This document shows, one piece after another, positions 55,613-64,000 of a DNA stretch of 64,000 nt. The stretch is taken from positions 33,241 to 97,240 of the forward strand of contig CAVPAM010000013.1 of the NCBI GenBank assembly GCA_963701445.1, given 5' to 3'. The notes under the pieces are model-generated. The model was not told where the DNA came from. It searched no databases and saw only the letters and a list, made by a program, of their open reading frames with translations. Within the stretch, counting starts at the first letter, position 1, and each line of letters begins with the position of its first letter. Position numbers and translations under genes: made by a program. Origin of the DNA: CAKZLS01 sp963701445. Lineage in GTDB: Bacteria; Pseudomonadota; Alphaproteobacteria; Rhodospirillales; Defluviicoccaceae.

Positions 55613-57392
55613 TCATGGGCTCGATGCGGGGGGCGGGGCGGTGGACGGGCCGGGACCAGCGGACATGCGGCCGGGCTCGAAGTGGGGGATGGCGTCGACG
55701 AGGGTTCGCGTGTACGCCTCCCTCGGATTGTTGAGAACCTCGTCGGCGGTCCCCGTCTCGACGATGCGGCCCTTGTTCATGACGATGACCCGCTCGCACA
55801 GCAGGCGCACCACGTTGAGATCGTGGGAGACGAAGATGTAGCTCATGCCCAGGTCCCGCTTCAGGCGGTCGAGCAGTTGCAGCACCACCGCCTGGACCGA
55901 CACGTCCAGGGCCGAGGTGGGCTCGTCGAGGACCAGCAGCAGCGGGTCCACGGCGATGGCCCGGGCGATGCCGACGCGGGCCTTCTGGCCGCCCGAGAGC
56001 TGATGCGGAAAGCGGGTCAGCAAGTCCCGCGACAGGCCGACCATGTCCGCCAACTCCCCGACCTTGGCGGCGATGCGTTTGCCGTCGCGCATGCCCTTCA
56101 GGCGTTTCAGCGGCTCGGCGATGGAGTCGAGCGCGGCGAACCGGGGGTTGAGGCTGTCGGTGGGATCCTGGAACACCATCTGGATCTTGGTCCGCTGCGG
56201 CAGCCGGGCAAACCTGGCCGCCCGGTGGGTCGTGATGTTTTCGCCGTCGAAGATGACGTCGCCCGACGTGGGATCGAGCAGCCGGGTGACGATGCTCGAC
56301 GTGGTGGACTTGCCGCAGCCGAACTCGCCCACCAAACCCAGGCTCTCGCCCCGGCCGAGCGCGAAGGAGACGTTGTCCACGGCGCGGAACACGCGCGCGG
56401 ACGGATCGGTTTTCGCCCACGGCCACCACGTGCCGGTGTCGCTCCGCCGCGGAAACTCCTTGACCAGGTCGATCACCTCCATGAGCGGGCGCGCCGACGG
56501 CGGTGGCGCCGGCCGCGCCACGGTTTTCGGCGGCGGTTCGGGCGCGAGAGGAACCACCTCCGCCTCGCCGGCGACGGCGGTGAGGTCGGCGAGCACGGAA
56601 TGGGGCCCCGGCGAGGCGGCGATCAGCTTCTTGGTGTAGGGGTGGTTCGGTTGGGTGAACAGGTCGCGCACCGGCGCGGTCTCCACCACGCGGCCCCGTT
56701 GCATCACGGCGATGCGGTCGCAGTAGGCGGCCGCCATGCCGAGATCGTGGGTGATCAGCACCACCGACATGTGGCGTTCCCGGGTGAGGTCGCGGATCAG
56801 GTCCATGGTGGCCTTCTGGGTGGTCACGTCCAGGCCGGTGGTGGGCTCGTCGGCGATCAGGAGGCGCGGATCGCAGGCGAGCGCGATGGCGATCATCGCC
56901 CGCTGGCACATGCCGCCCGACAGCTCGAACGGATAGGACCAGTAGCGGTTCTCCGGATCGACGATTTTTACCTTATTCGAGCATCTCGACCGCCTTGGCG
57001 CGGGCATCCCGGCGCGACGCCTGGGCATGGCGCAGAAGCACGTCCTCGATCTGCTTGCCCACCGGCCGGATGGGGTTGAGGGCGGCCCGGGGGTTCTGGA
57101 AAATCATCGAGATTTCGCGGCCGCGTAACTCCCGCAGGTCGGCCTCGCGGACGCCGGTCAGCGGAATGCCGTCGAAGCTCGCGGAGCCGTCGACGGCGCG
57201 GCCCGCCCCGTCGAGCAGGCCGATGACCGTGAAGGCGGTGACCGACTTGCCGGATCCGCTTTCGCCGACGACGCCGAGCACCTCGCCCTTGTCCACCCGG
57301 AGCGACACGCGGTCGAGCGCCCGCACCACGCCGTTGCGGGTGCGGAAGTCCACCGAGAGGCCGTCCACCGAGAGGATGGGATAACGGGACAT
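55613..57392 (-). CDS. ABC transporter ATPase, fused DppD-DppF type, one frameshift
   Basis: Read across one extra base at 56975, the protein is about 592 residues with two ATPase domains. Domain 1 has Walker A GESGSGKSVTAFTV and, after the break, ELSGGMCQRAMIAIAL and IADEPTTGLDVTTQ. Domain 2 has Walker A GEFGCGKSTTSS (Phe in place of the usual Ser), signature LSGGQKARVGIARAIA and LVLDEPTSALDVSVQ. Both have the C-terminal peptide-type tails. It powers the oligopeptide/nickel-type importer encoded upstream on the same strand. Confidence 0.9.
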
Positions 57393-57402
57393 GGGCCGCT
57401 CC

Positions 57403-58248
57403 TCAGGTCCGCCGCAGGGGATCGACGAGGTCGCGAAGGCCGTCGCCCATCAGGTTGAAACAGAAGACCGCGAGCATCAGCGCGGCGCCGGGGAACAGCG
57501 CCAGCCACCATTCGCCGGACACGATGTAGGTGGCGCCCTCGGCGACCATGATTCCCCATTCCGCGTCGGGCGGGCGCACGCCCAGTCCGATGAACGACAA
57601 CCCGGCCGCGTTGAGGATGGCCCAGCCCATGTTCAGCGACACCTGCACCATCATCGGCGGCAGGATGTTGGGGAAAAGCTGGGTCGCGAGAATGCGGGTA
57701 TCGGTGCTGCCGCAAAGCCGCGCGGCCATCACGTAACCTGCCGTTCGCCGCACGCTGGTCTCGGCGCGCGCCACCCGGGCGTAGAAGGGCAGGTTGATGA
57801 TGGCGGTGGCGTAGATGATGTTCTCCACGGAATTGCCGAGCGCGGCGACCACCCCCATGGCGAGAACGAACAGCGGAAAGGCCATGATGGTGTCCGACAG
57901 CCGACCGACGATACGATCGGTCCAGCCGCCCCAGAACCCGGCGGAGCATCCGAGCGCGCTGCCCACCGCGAACGACAGGATCACGGCGGCGAGCGCGATG
58001 CCCAGGTCCAACCGGGTCGCCACGATCACCCGGCTGAGCACGTCCCGGCCGAGGTGATCGGTGCCGAAGGGATGCGCCCAGGTGGGCGGTTGAAGGGTGT
58101 TGGAAGCGTCGGTGGCGAGCGGATCGTAAGGAGCGAGCCAGGGCCCGAACAGGGCGACCGCGACGATGAACAGAAACAGGGCGAAGGCCACGACGGTGAC
58201 CGGGTTCTCCCCCATCACGTAGCGGAAATGCTTGAGAAAGCGGATCAT
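57403..58248 (-). CDS. ABC transporter permease, DppC type
   Basis: This 281-residue permease has an N-terminal helix, THPFGTDHLGRDV-like HPFGTDHLGRDVLSRVIVAT, and later LSFIGLGVRPPDAEWG with the ATPase-coupling loop. It carries the OppC N-terminal domain. It lies 13 bases after dppB on the same strand and 10 bases before the ATPase gene. Confidence 0.92.
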   Translation of the reverse strand: MIRFLKHFRYVMGENPVTVVAFALFLFIVAVALFGPWLAPYDPLATDASNTLQPPTWAHPFGTDHLGRDVLSRVIVATRLDLGIALAAVILSFAVGSALGCSAGFWGGWTDRIVGRLSDTIMAFPLFVLAMGVVAALGNSVENIIYATAIINLPFYARVARAETSVRRTAGYVMAARLCGSTDTRILATQLFPNILPPMMVQVSLNMGWAILNAAGLSFIGLGVRPPDAEWGIMVAEGATYIVSGEWWLALFPGAALMLAVFCFNLMGDGLRDLVDPLRRT

Positions 58249-58261
58249 GCGGCCCTCTCCG

Positions 58262-59284
58262 TCAGCCGTCGATCCCGACCCTGGGGTCGATCAGGGTCAG
58301 AACCATGTCGATGGCGAGATTGACCACGACGAACAACATCGCCATGGACAGAACGAAGCCCTGCACGGCCGCGTAGTCGGAGGCCACCAGGGCCTCGATG
58401 GCGAAGGAGCCGATGCCCGGCCACGAGAACACCTTCTCCACCAGCACGTTGGCGCCCAGCAGGAACGAAAACACCATGCCCAGTGTGGTCAATACCGGCA
58501 GGGCGGCGTTGCGCAGCGCGTAGGTGACGAGCACCGTCGATCGCGACAGGCCGTTGGCCCGGGCGGTCCGGACGTAGTCGCTGGACAGCGCGTTGAGCAT
58601 GGCGGCCCGGGTCATGCGGGCGATGGGCGCGAGCGCGAACAGGCCGAGGGTGACGGCGGGCAGAACCAGTTGCCTCAGGCTGGCCAAGGCCGTTTCCGGG
58701 TCGCCGGCGATCAGGCCGTCGACGATGTAGAAACCGGTGACGCGGTCCGGCGGCAGGACGAAGACGTCCAGCCGGCCGAGCGGCGACGGGGCCCAGCCGA
58801 GAAGGTAGTAGAACACGTAGATCAGGAAAAGGCCGGTAAAGAACGTGGGCAGGGACACCCCCGCCGTCACCAGCACCCGGCAGAGATGGTCGACCCAGCT
58901 TCCCGGCCGGGTCGCCGCGAGGATGCCGAGGGGAACCGCGCACAGAACGGCCAGACCGAGGCCGGCGAAGGTCAGCTCCAGGGACGCCGGAAGCCGGGTC
59001 AGCAGTTCCTCGATCACCGGCCGCCCCGTGCTCAGCGACAGTCCGAGGTCGCCGCTGAACAGGTTGCCGGTGTAGATGAAGAACTGCTCCAACCAGCTCC
59101 GGTCCAGCCCCAGGGCCTCGCGAACCTGGGCGATGGACTCCGCGTCGGCCATGGCGCCCGCGAAATACACCGCCGGATCCCCGGGCAGGGCCCGGGTCAG
59201 GACGAACGAGATGACGATGATCCCGAACACCGACGGCACCGATTGCAGCAGCCGCCGGCCGATCTGGATGAGCTTGGTGCGCAT
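58262..59284 (-). CDS. ABC transporter permease, DppB type
   Basis: This 340-residue permease has RLLQSVPSVFGIIVISFVLT, LPGDPAVYFAG, the coupling loop YVRTARANGLSRSTVLVTYA and FSWPGIGSFAIEALVASDYA, all standard for OppB/DppB. It is the second half of the membrane channel with DppC. It follows the binding-protein gene by about 16 bases. Confidence 0.92.
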   Translation of the reverse strand: MRTKLIQIGRRLLQSVPSVFGIIVISFVLTRALPGDPAVYFAGAMADAESIAQVREALGLDRSWLEQFFIYTGNLFSGDLGLSLSTGRPVIEELLTRLPASLELTFAGLGLAVLCAVPLGILAATRPGSWVDHLCRVLVTAGVSLPTFFTGLFLIYVFYYLLGWAPSPLGRLDVFVLPPDRVTGFYIVDGLIAGDPETALASLRQLVLPAVTLGLFALAPIARMTRAAMLNALSSDYVRTARANGLSRSTVLVTYALRNAALPVLTTLGMVFSFLLGANVLVEKVFSWPGIGSFAIEALVASDYAAVQGFVLSMAMLFVVVNLAIDMVLTLIDPRVGIDG

Positions 59285-59300
59285 GATCCTTGGGGATCCC

Positions 59301-60917
59301 TTACGTCTTGGTGATCTCCCGGCAGTCGAGCTGCCGGTGGAACCAGGAGGCGTAGCCGTCCACGTTCTTCTGCATGGCGGCGTCGAGATAGGGCTGGTAG
59401 AGCGGAATGCGCGGCACTTCGGCGAAGGCGATCTCGATCATCCGCTTGACGTTTTCGGCGTATTTCGGGTTGTCCACCTCCATGTGCAGGGTCTCGTCCA
59501 CCAGGGTCTCGATCTCGTCGTTCTTGTAGTTGGACGAGTTGAACAGATGGCCGTGCTTGTAGGCCCAGAAGAAGTAGTAGTCGGGGTAGTTCAGCCAGCC
59601 GCCGAAGTTCTCCAGGTGCATGGGCAGGCGCTTCTCCACCAGGGCGGCGGTGCGCCAGTTGGCGCCGGGAATCTTGTCCAGTTCCGCCTTGATGCCGATT
59701 TTCGCCAGCGACTCCTGGATCAGCAGCGCCGTCGGCTCCTGCCAGTCGGCGAGGCCGAGGTTGAACGACAGGGTGGTCTCGAACCCGTCCGCCAGCCCGG
59801 CCTCGGCGAGCAACGCCTTGGCCTTTTCCAGGTTGGTCTCGTAGGGGAAGGGCTGCGGCCAATCGATGGTGGACGGTGCCGCGTCCTTGGCCCCGAACAT
59901 GGGCTTGGCCCGGCCGTAGGCGGCCGCCGAGACGATGTCCTCGTAGGGCATGGCATAGGCGATGGCCTGGCGGACCTTGATGTCGTCGAAAGGTTTCTGG
60001 GCGACGTTGAGACCGAGGATATGCAGGCAGTTGTCGATGGGCGCGCCGGACACCTTCACCTTGCCGCCGTCGTTCAACTCCTTGGCGTCCTTGGCCGGAA
60101 CGTCCATGTACAGGTCCGCGTCCGCCCGCTCGATCAGCGCCCGGCGGGTCGCGGCCGACGGCACCTCGCGGATGATCACCCGTTTCACGCCCGGCTTCGG
60201 CCCCAGGGCCCAGTCGTCGTTGCGCTCGTAAACGAACTGCTGGCCCGGGTCCCACCGCGAGATGGTGTAGGCGCCGGAGCCGGCGGCGGTGGTGTGCAGG
60301 TACTCGGTGGCCCAGGGATCGTCGGCGGTGGCGTTGGCCTTCGCGACCTTGGAATTGATGATGAACGGAACCGGCACGGCGAGGTTGGGCAGGGTCAGCT
60401 TCGACGGTTCCGGAAGATCGACGCGGAAGGTCATGTCGTCCACGGCGACGAACTGCTCCGGCGCGGTCATGGATCCGGCCTTCATCTGCACGGCGGGGAA
60501 GCCGCCGAGGCTGACGGCGCGGCTGAAGGACCATTTGACGTCCTCGGCGGTGACCGGGGTGCCGTCCCAGAATTTGGCCTTCGGATTGATCTTGAACGTC
60601 AGGGACTTGCCGTCCTCGGAGACGGTCCAGGACTCGGCGACCTCCGGCTCGATCTTGGTCGAATCGTAGGCCATGGATCCATCCGGCAGCGTCTTGACGC
60701 CGAACCGCACCAGACGGTCGTACAGGTTCACCGTCACCTGATAGCTGGGTCGGTTGGTCCCCTTGCGATGCAAATCGAGGCTGTTGATGCCATGACCGAC
60801 GACCACCAGCAGCGTATCCTCGCGCCCCGCCGCCTCGGCGGGCAGGTAGCGGAGAAAAGGCAGGACGGAGGCACCGGTGGCGATGCCCACGGTCTTGAGA
60901 AAATCGCGTCTATGCAT
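59301..60917 (-). CDS. Oligopeptide-type ABC substrate-binding protein, Tat-exported
   Basis: This 538-residue SBP_bac_5 protein starts MHRRDFLKTVGIATGASVLP, a twin-arginine signal. It then has PEVAESWTVSEDGKSLTFKI, NPKAKFWDGTPVTAEDVKWS and RRALIERADADLYMDVPAKD. The ligand class cannot be read, but the gene overlaps an allophanate hydrolase gene, so the cargo may be an amide- or urea-like nitrogen compound. GAAGGA lies before the ATG at 60917. The start overlaps the hydrolase stop. Confidence 0.9.
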   Translation of the reverse strand: MHRRDFLKTVGIATGASVLPFLRYLPAEAAGREDTLLVVVGHGINSLDLHRKGTNRPSYQVTVNLYDRLVRFGVKTLPDGSMAYDSTKIEPEVAESWTVSEDGKSLTFKINPKAKFWDGTPVTAEDVKWSFSRAVSLGGFPAVQMKAGSMTAPEQFVAVDDMTFRVDLPEPSKLTLPNLAVPVPFIINSKVAKANATADDPWATEYLHTTAAGSGAYTISRWDPGQQFVYERNDDWALGPKPGVKRVIIREVPSAATRRALIERADADLYMDVPAKDAKELNDGGKVKVSGAPIDNCLHILGLNVAQKPFDDIKVRQAIAYAMPYEDIVSAAAYGRAKPMFGAKDAAPSTIDWPQPFPYETNLEKAKALLAEAGLADGFETTLSFNLGLADWQEPTALLIQESLAKIGIKAELDKIPGANWRTAALVEKRLPMHLENFGGWLNYPDYYFFWAYKHGHLFNSSNYKNDEIETLVDETLHMEVDNPKYAENVKRMIEIAFAEVPRIPLYQPYLDAAMQKNVDGYASWFHRQLDCREITKT

Positions 60918-62743
60918 GGCCGAGTTCCTTCGTTCGTTCGGGGGATGATGAGAGGGAGTTGAGATAGGCGCGCCAGCCGCCGAAGGCGGTGACATCCTCG
61001 GCGCCGAGGGTTCCGATGGGCTCGCACAGGAACCCCTTGACGTCCGCGCCGCTCTCCAGCGTCAGCGTTCCGATGCCGAGGGGCCGGGGGATGCCCCGGA
61101 TGAAATCGCCGAACCGGGACGCCGGCAGCGCCCAGACCTCGAGGGCGATGGCCGAACCGGTCTCGCCCCGAACGAGGCCGGGGCGGAACGGCGGTCCGCC
61201 GGGCAGGCTGTAAAGGCGATAGACCGGCGCTGTTTTCGCCGCGTACAGGAACCGGGCGCCGAGATCCGTGAGTTCGCGGTTCAGCGGCAGGCCCGACATG
61301 TGCGCGCCGACCGCCGCCAGCGCGATCTCGTCGGGTCCGGCCTCGATCCGGGGCGCGGCGGGTGCCGGCAAGGACCAGCCGGTGGCGCCCAGCGCGCCGC
61401 CGCACCGCCGTTGCAGCGCGGCCGCGACACTGGCGATCTGGGCGTCGCGGCATGCCGGCGCCAGCATGGTCACGCTTCCGGGAAGCCCGTCGGCGCGCGC
61501 CGTCACCGGCACGGTCATGCCGCACATGTCCAACAGGTTGACGAAGTTGGTGTACGCTCCCAGGCGGGAGTTCGGCCCCAGCGGGTCGGCGTCCACTTCG
61601 GCCACCGTGTAGAACCTGGGGATCGACGGAACGCAGAGCAGATCGACGCGATCCAGCAGGTTACCGGCGCGGCGCCTCAGTTCCCGCAGGCGGTAGTATC
61701 CGCGAAACGCGTCGGTGGCCGAGAACCGCTCGGCCTGCTCAATGATCCGGCGTGTCACCGGGAGGAATGCATCCGGCCGATCGCGCAGAAAGTCCCCGAC
61801 GGCGGCGTGGCGCTCGGCGACCCACGCTCCTTCGTACAACATGGCCGCCACTTCGAAGAACGGGCCGAAGTCCAACTCGACCACGTCGCCACCGAGGGCG
61901 GCGACCTGCGTCCAGGGTCGCGGCGAACGCGGCGGCCTGGATGTCGTCGCCGAAGAACTCCCGCGTCGCCGCGTCGGGAACGCCAACCCGGAACGTCGGC
62001 GGCGGGGCCGCCAGCAGGGGCGCCGGGACGGGCCGGGCGTAAGGGTCCTCGGGATCGAAGCGGGCGGCGGCCCGGAAAACGTCGTAGGCATCCTCGACGG
62101 TGAGCGCGAACACCGAGACCGTATCGAGCGTCCGGCAGGCGGGAACGACGCCGGCGTTGGAGAGGGCGCCGAGTGTCGGCTTGAGACCCACGATCCCGTT
62201 GAGCGCCGCCGGGACCCGTCCCGATCCCGCCGTATCCGTGCCGAGCGCGAAGCCGACCAGCCCGCGCGCCACCGCCACCGCCGACCCGGAGCTTGAGCCT
62301 CCCGGAACGAGGGCCGGGTCCAGGGCGTTCCGGGGAACCGGGTAGGGCGTCCGCGTGCCGACGAGCCCGGTGGCGAACTGATCGAGGTTGGTTTTTCCGA
62401 CGGGGAACGCGCCCGCGCGCCGCAGCGCGTCCACCACGAAGGCGTCGCGGGCGGCCTCGTAGGCATAGGCCGGACAGGCGGCGGTGGTGGGCGCGCCGGC
62501 CGCGTCGATGTTGTCCTTGATGGCGAACGGGATCCCCCACAGCGGCTTCGCCACCGGATCGAAGGGGCCGAGCGCCGCCACATCCGCCAAAACCTGTTCC
62601 CGATCCGTCAGGTGAAGGAAGATGCCCGCGTCGCCGGCGGCGTCCACGCGCCTCCACACCTCTTCCATGACCGCCGCGGGCTCGAGCCCGCCGGCGTAGG
62701 CGGCGAACAGACTAGGCAGATGAAAAGGCAGGTTCTGGATCAT
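60910..62743 (-). CDS. atzF: Allophanate hydrolase (amidase plus C-terminal domain), one frameshift
   Basis: Read across one extra base near 61912, the protein is about 610 residues, the normal AtzF length. The amidase-signature domain has Lys76 (IPFAIKDNID), cis-Ser150 in PGGSSSGSAVA and nucleophile Ser174 in GTDTAGSGRVP, with the same spacing as known AtzF. The C-terminal domain (GAHMSGLPLNRELTDLGARF, LYAAKTAPVYRLYSLPGGPP) is the AtzF decarboxylating part. It turns allophanate into ammonia and CO2. There is no urea carboxylase or biuretase nearby; instead an ABC importer follows in the same operon. Confidence 0.9.
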
Positions 62744-62863
62744 GCTCGCGATCTTCAAGTTAGGCTCGAAGACCACTAGAGCAGCTGGGAGTGATTTGTA
62801 ATACTGCTAATATCGGCTCATAGTGCTGCAATAAACGCACCACACAAATTCGAAGGCAAACCG

Positions 62864-63773
62864 ATGAGGCATCTTCTACCGCTGCACTACATCAGCGCGG
62901 TCGCGCGGGCGGGCTCCATCCGCAAGGCGGCCGAAACGCTGGCCATCACCTCGACCGCCCTGAACCGGCGGAATTCTGGCCATGGAGGAGGACCTCGGGG
63001 TGCCGATTTTCGAGCGCCTGCCGCGCGGCGTGCGGCTTTCGGCGGCGGGAGAGATCCTCATCCATCACGTGCGGGCGCAACTGAGCGACATCGAGCGGGT
63101 CAAGAGCCAGATCGCCGACCTTTCGGGCGAGCGGCGCGGCCATATCGCCATCGCCTGCAGCCAGGCCCTGCTTCCCTATTTCCTCCCGGAGCAGATCTCG
63201 ACCTATCGGAGCGCTCATCCCGCCGTGACCTTCAGCGTCTTCCTGCGCGACCGGGCCGCCGCCGAGCAGGCGCTGGTGGACATGAGCGCCGATCTCGCGC
63301 TGGTGTTCGAGCCGGTGCGCCTGACGGAATTCTCGATCATTCTCACCGTCCGCCAGCCGGTGCACGCCGTCATGGCCTCCGGACACCCGCTCGCGCGGTC
63401 CGGAAAGCTCCGGTTGCGCGACTGTCTGGCGTATCCGATCGCCCTGCCGACGGCTCCCTACGGCGTCCGCCACCTGCTCGAGGCGGCGGTTCGCCGGACG
63501 TCCCTGACGCTGCGGCCGGTGGTGGAGTCCGACAGTTTCGAATTCCTTCGCCATCACGCCCTCGCCGAGAACATCGTGAGCTTCCAGATCCCCATCGGGG
63601 TCCCCATGAACACGAAGTCGCCCCATGTCCTCAGCCGGCCCATCGACGAGCGCGACGTGCCCCCGGGCATGCTCTACTTCGGCCAGCTCCGCGGCCGCAT
63701 CCTCCCCGTCGCGGCCGCCCGCTTCGCCAACCAGATGCTGGAAACCTTCATCGAACGCTTCGATTGCGGGTGA
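62864..63773 (+). CDS. LysR family regulator of the divergent allophanate hydrolase operon, one frameshift
   Basis: Read across one extra base near 62972, the protein is about 302 residues. The winged helix is MRHLLPLHYISAVARAGSIR, KAAETLAITSTALNRRI and then LAMEEDLGVPIFERLPRGVR; the effector domain follows (GERRGHIAIACSQALLPYFL, SDSFEFLRHHALAENIVSFQ). It is divergent from atzF across 120 bases, the usual LysR arrangement, so it likely controls that operon in response to a nitrogen compound. GAAGG lies before the ATG. Confidence 0.87.
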
Positions 63774-63776
63774 CGG

Positions 63777-64000
63777 CTACCGCGCCTCGTCCCTGATTTT
63801 GCGCCAGCGGGCGACGTTGCGCTGGTGTTCCTCCAGGGTGCGGGCGAAGGCGTGGCCGCCGTCGCCGTCGGCGACGAAGTACAGCTCGTCGCTCTCGATG
63901 GGATCGAGCGCCGCCGCCAGCGAGGCGCGCCCGGGGTTGGCGATGGGGCCGGGCGGCAGGCCGGGCGAGACGTAGGTGTTGTAGGGCGAAGGATGGGCCA
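63777..64000 (-). CDS. mltG: Endolytic transglycosylase MltG, C-terminal part
   Basis: The minus strand reads SPYNTYVSPGLPPGPIANPG, RASLAAALDPIESDELYFVA and GGHAFARTLEEHQRNVARWR, the end of the YceG/MltG fold, which cuts nascent peptidoglycan and limits strand length. The 5' part with the catalytic glutamate lies beyond the window. The gene converges on the LysR gene with 3 bases between stops. Confidence 0.9.
   Translation of the reverse strand, partial: AHPSPYNTYVSPGLPPGPIANPGRASLAAALDPIESDELYFVADGDGGHAFARTLEEHQRNVARWRKIRDEAR

Noticed and set aside
62763..62777. GACCACTAG near 62769 matches 9 bases of the MITE-like element end
   Set aside because: Nine bases without the rest of the repeat or a partner end is likely chance.

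Overview
The window looks like about 64 kb of a high-GC alphaproteobacterial chromosome. The pointers are two ATPase-inhibitor zeta-type (DUF1476) genes, a DUF1127 gene facing a LysR gene, a complete seven-gene Mrp antiporter operon, MsrB, RpoZ and Hsp20, a DUF547 gene, and a tripartite-tricarboxylate (TctC/TctB) remnant. A Rhodospirillales-like lineage is my best guess; no rRNA or tRNA is present to fix it. No prophage, CRISPR array or intact transposase was seen.

Layout. 1-1.3 kb: a frameshifted PhzF fragment and a toxin-antitoxin cluster (FitA-like antitoxin, stub of its VapC partner, HicBA pair). 1.3-7.7 kb: an esterase, a fused 5-oxoprolinase and a TolC-type outer-membrane protein. 7.7-15.5 kb: mostly minus-strand housekeeping and envelope genes (MsrB, RpoZ, Hsp20, nuclease, ACT protein, large RTX protein, ornithine-cyclodeaminase family). 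15.6-19.4 kb: a PhnD-like binding protein followed directly by a CHASE/HAMP/PAS/GGDEF/EAL protein. 19.37-19.64 kb: a 266-bp element with near-perfect terminal inverted repeats and internal stems (MITE-like). 19.8-26.3 kb: lactate dehydrogenase, DUF502, cupin, a 42-residue membrane peptide and a 1370-residue AsmA protein. 26.4-32.3 kb: livKHMGF converging on phenylacetate-CoA ligase, an aromatic-acid uptake and activation locus. 32.3-39.4 kb: a two-copy two-hairpin repeat, a lone Flp pilin, proline iminopeptidase, an alcohol dehydrogenase, DUF547, and a fluoride-channel cluster. 39.4-41 kb: a graveyard of truncated catabolic and transport genes. 41.7-53.6 kb: regulators, two zeta paralogues, an OxyR-like protein, then mrpABCDEFG and two tandem universal stress proteins. 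53.6-64 kb: a YcgJ-like lipoprotein, a saccharopine-dehydrogenase-like protein, an allophanate-hydrolase plus oligopeptide-type ABC operon with a divergent LysR gene, and the end of mltG.

Most striking biology: two near-identical OxyR-type boxes (ATAG-N7-CTAT with a degenerate second half) lie upstream of the two zeta-type genes, with an OxyR-like gene between them whose peroxidatic cysteine is replaced by serine. The second box heads a same-strand run (52-aa ORF, zeta2, 46-aa ORF, mrpA-G, usp, usp) with no terminator that I can see. This suggests a stress module that couples ATP-synthase inhibition, Na+/H+ antiport and universal stress proteins.

Caution: at least twelve otherwise full-length genes carry one-base frameshifts, and almost all are +1 insertions. 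This pattern fits uncorrected insertion-biased sequencing errors better than gene decay, so these genes are annotated across the frameshift.
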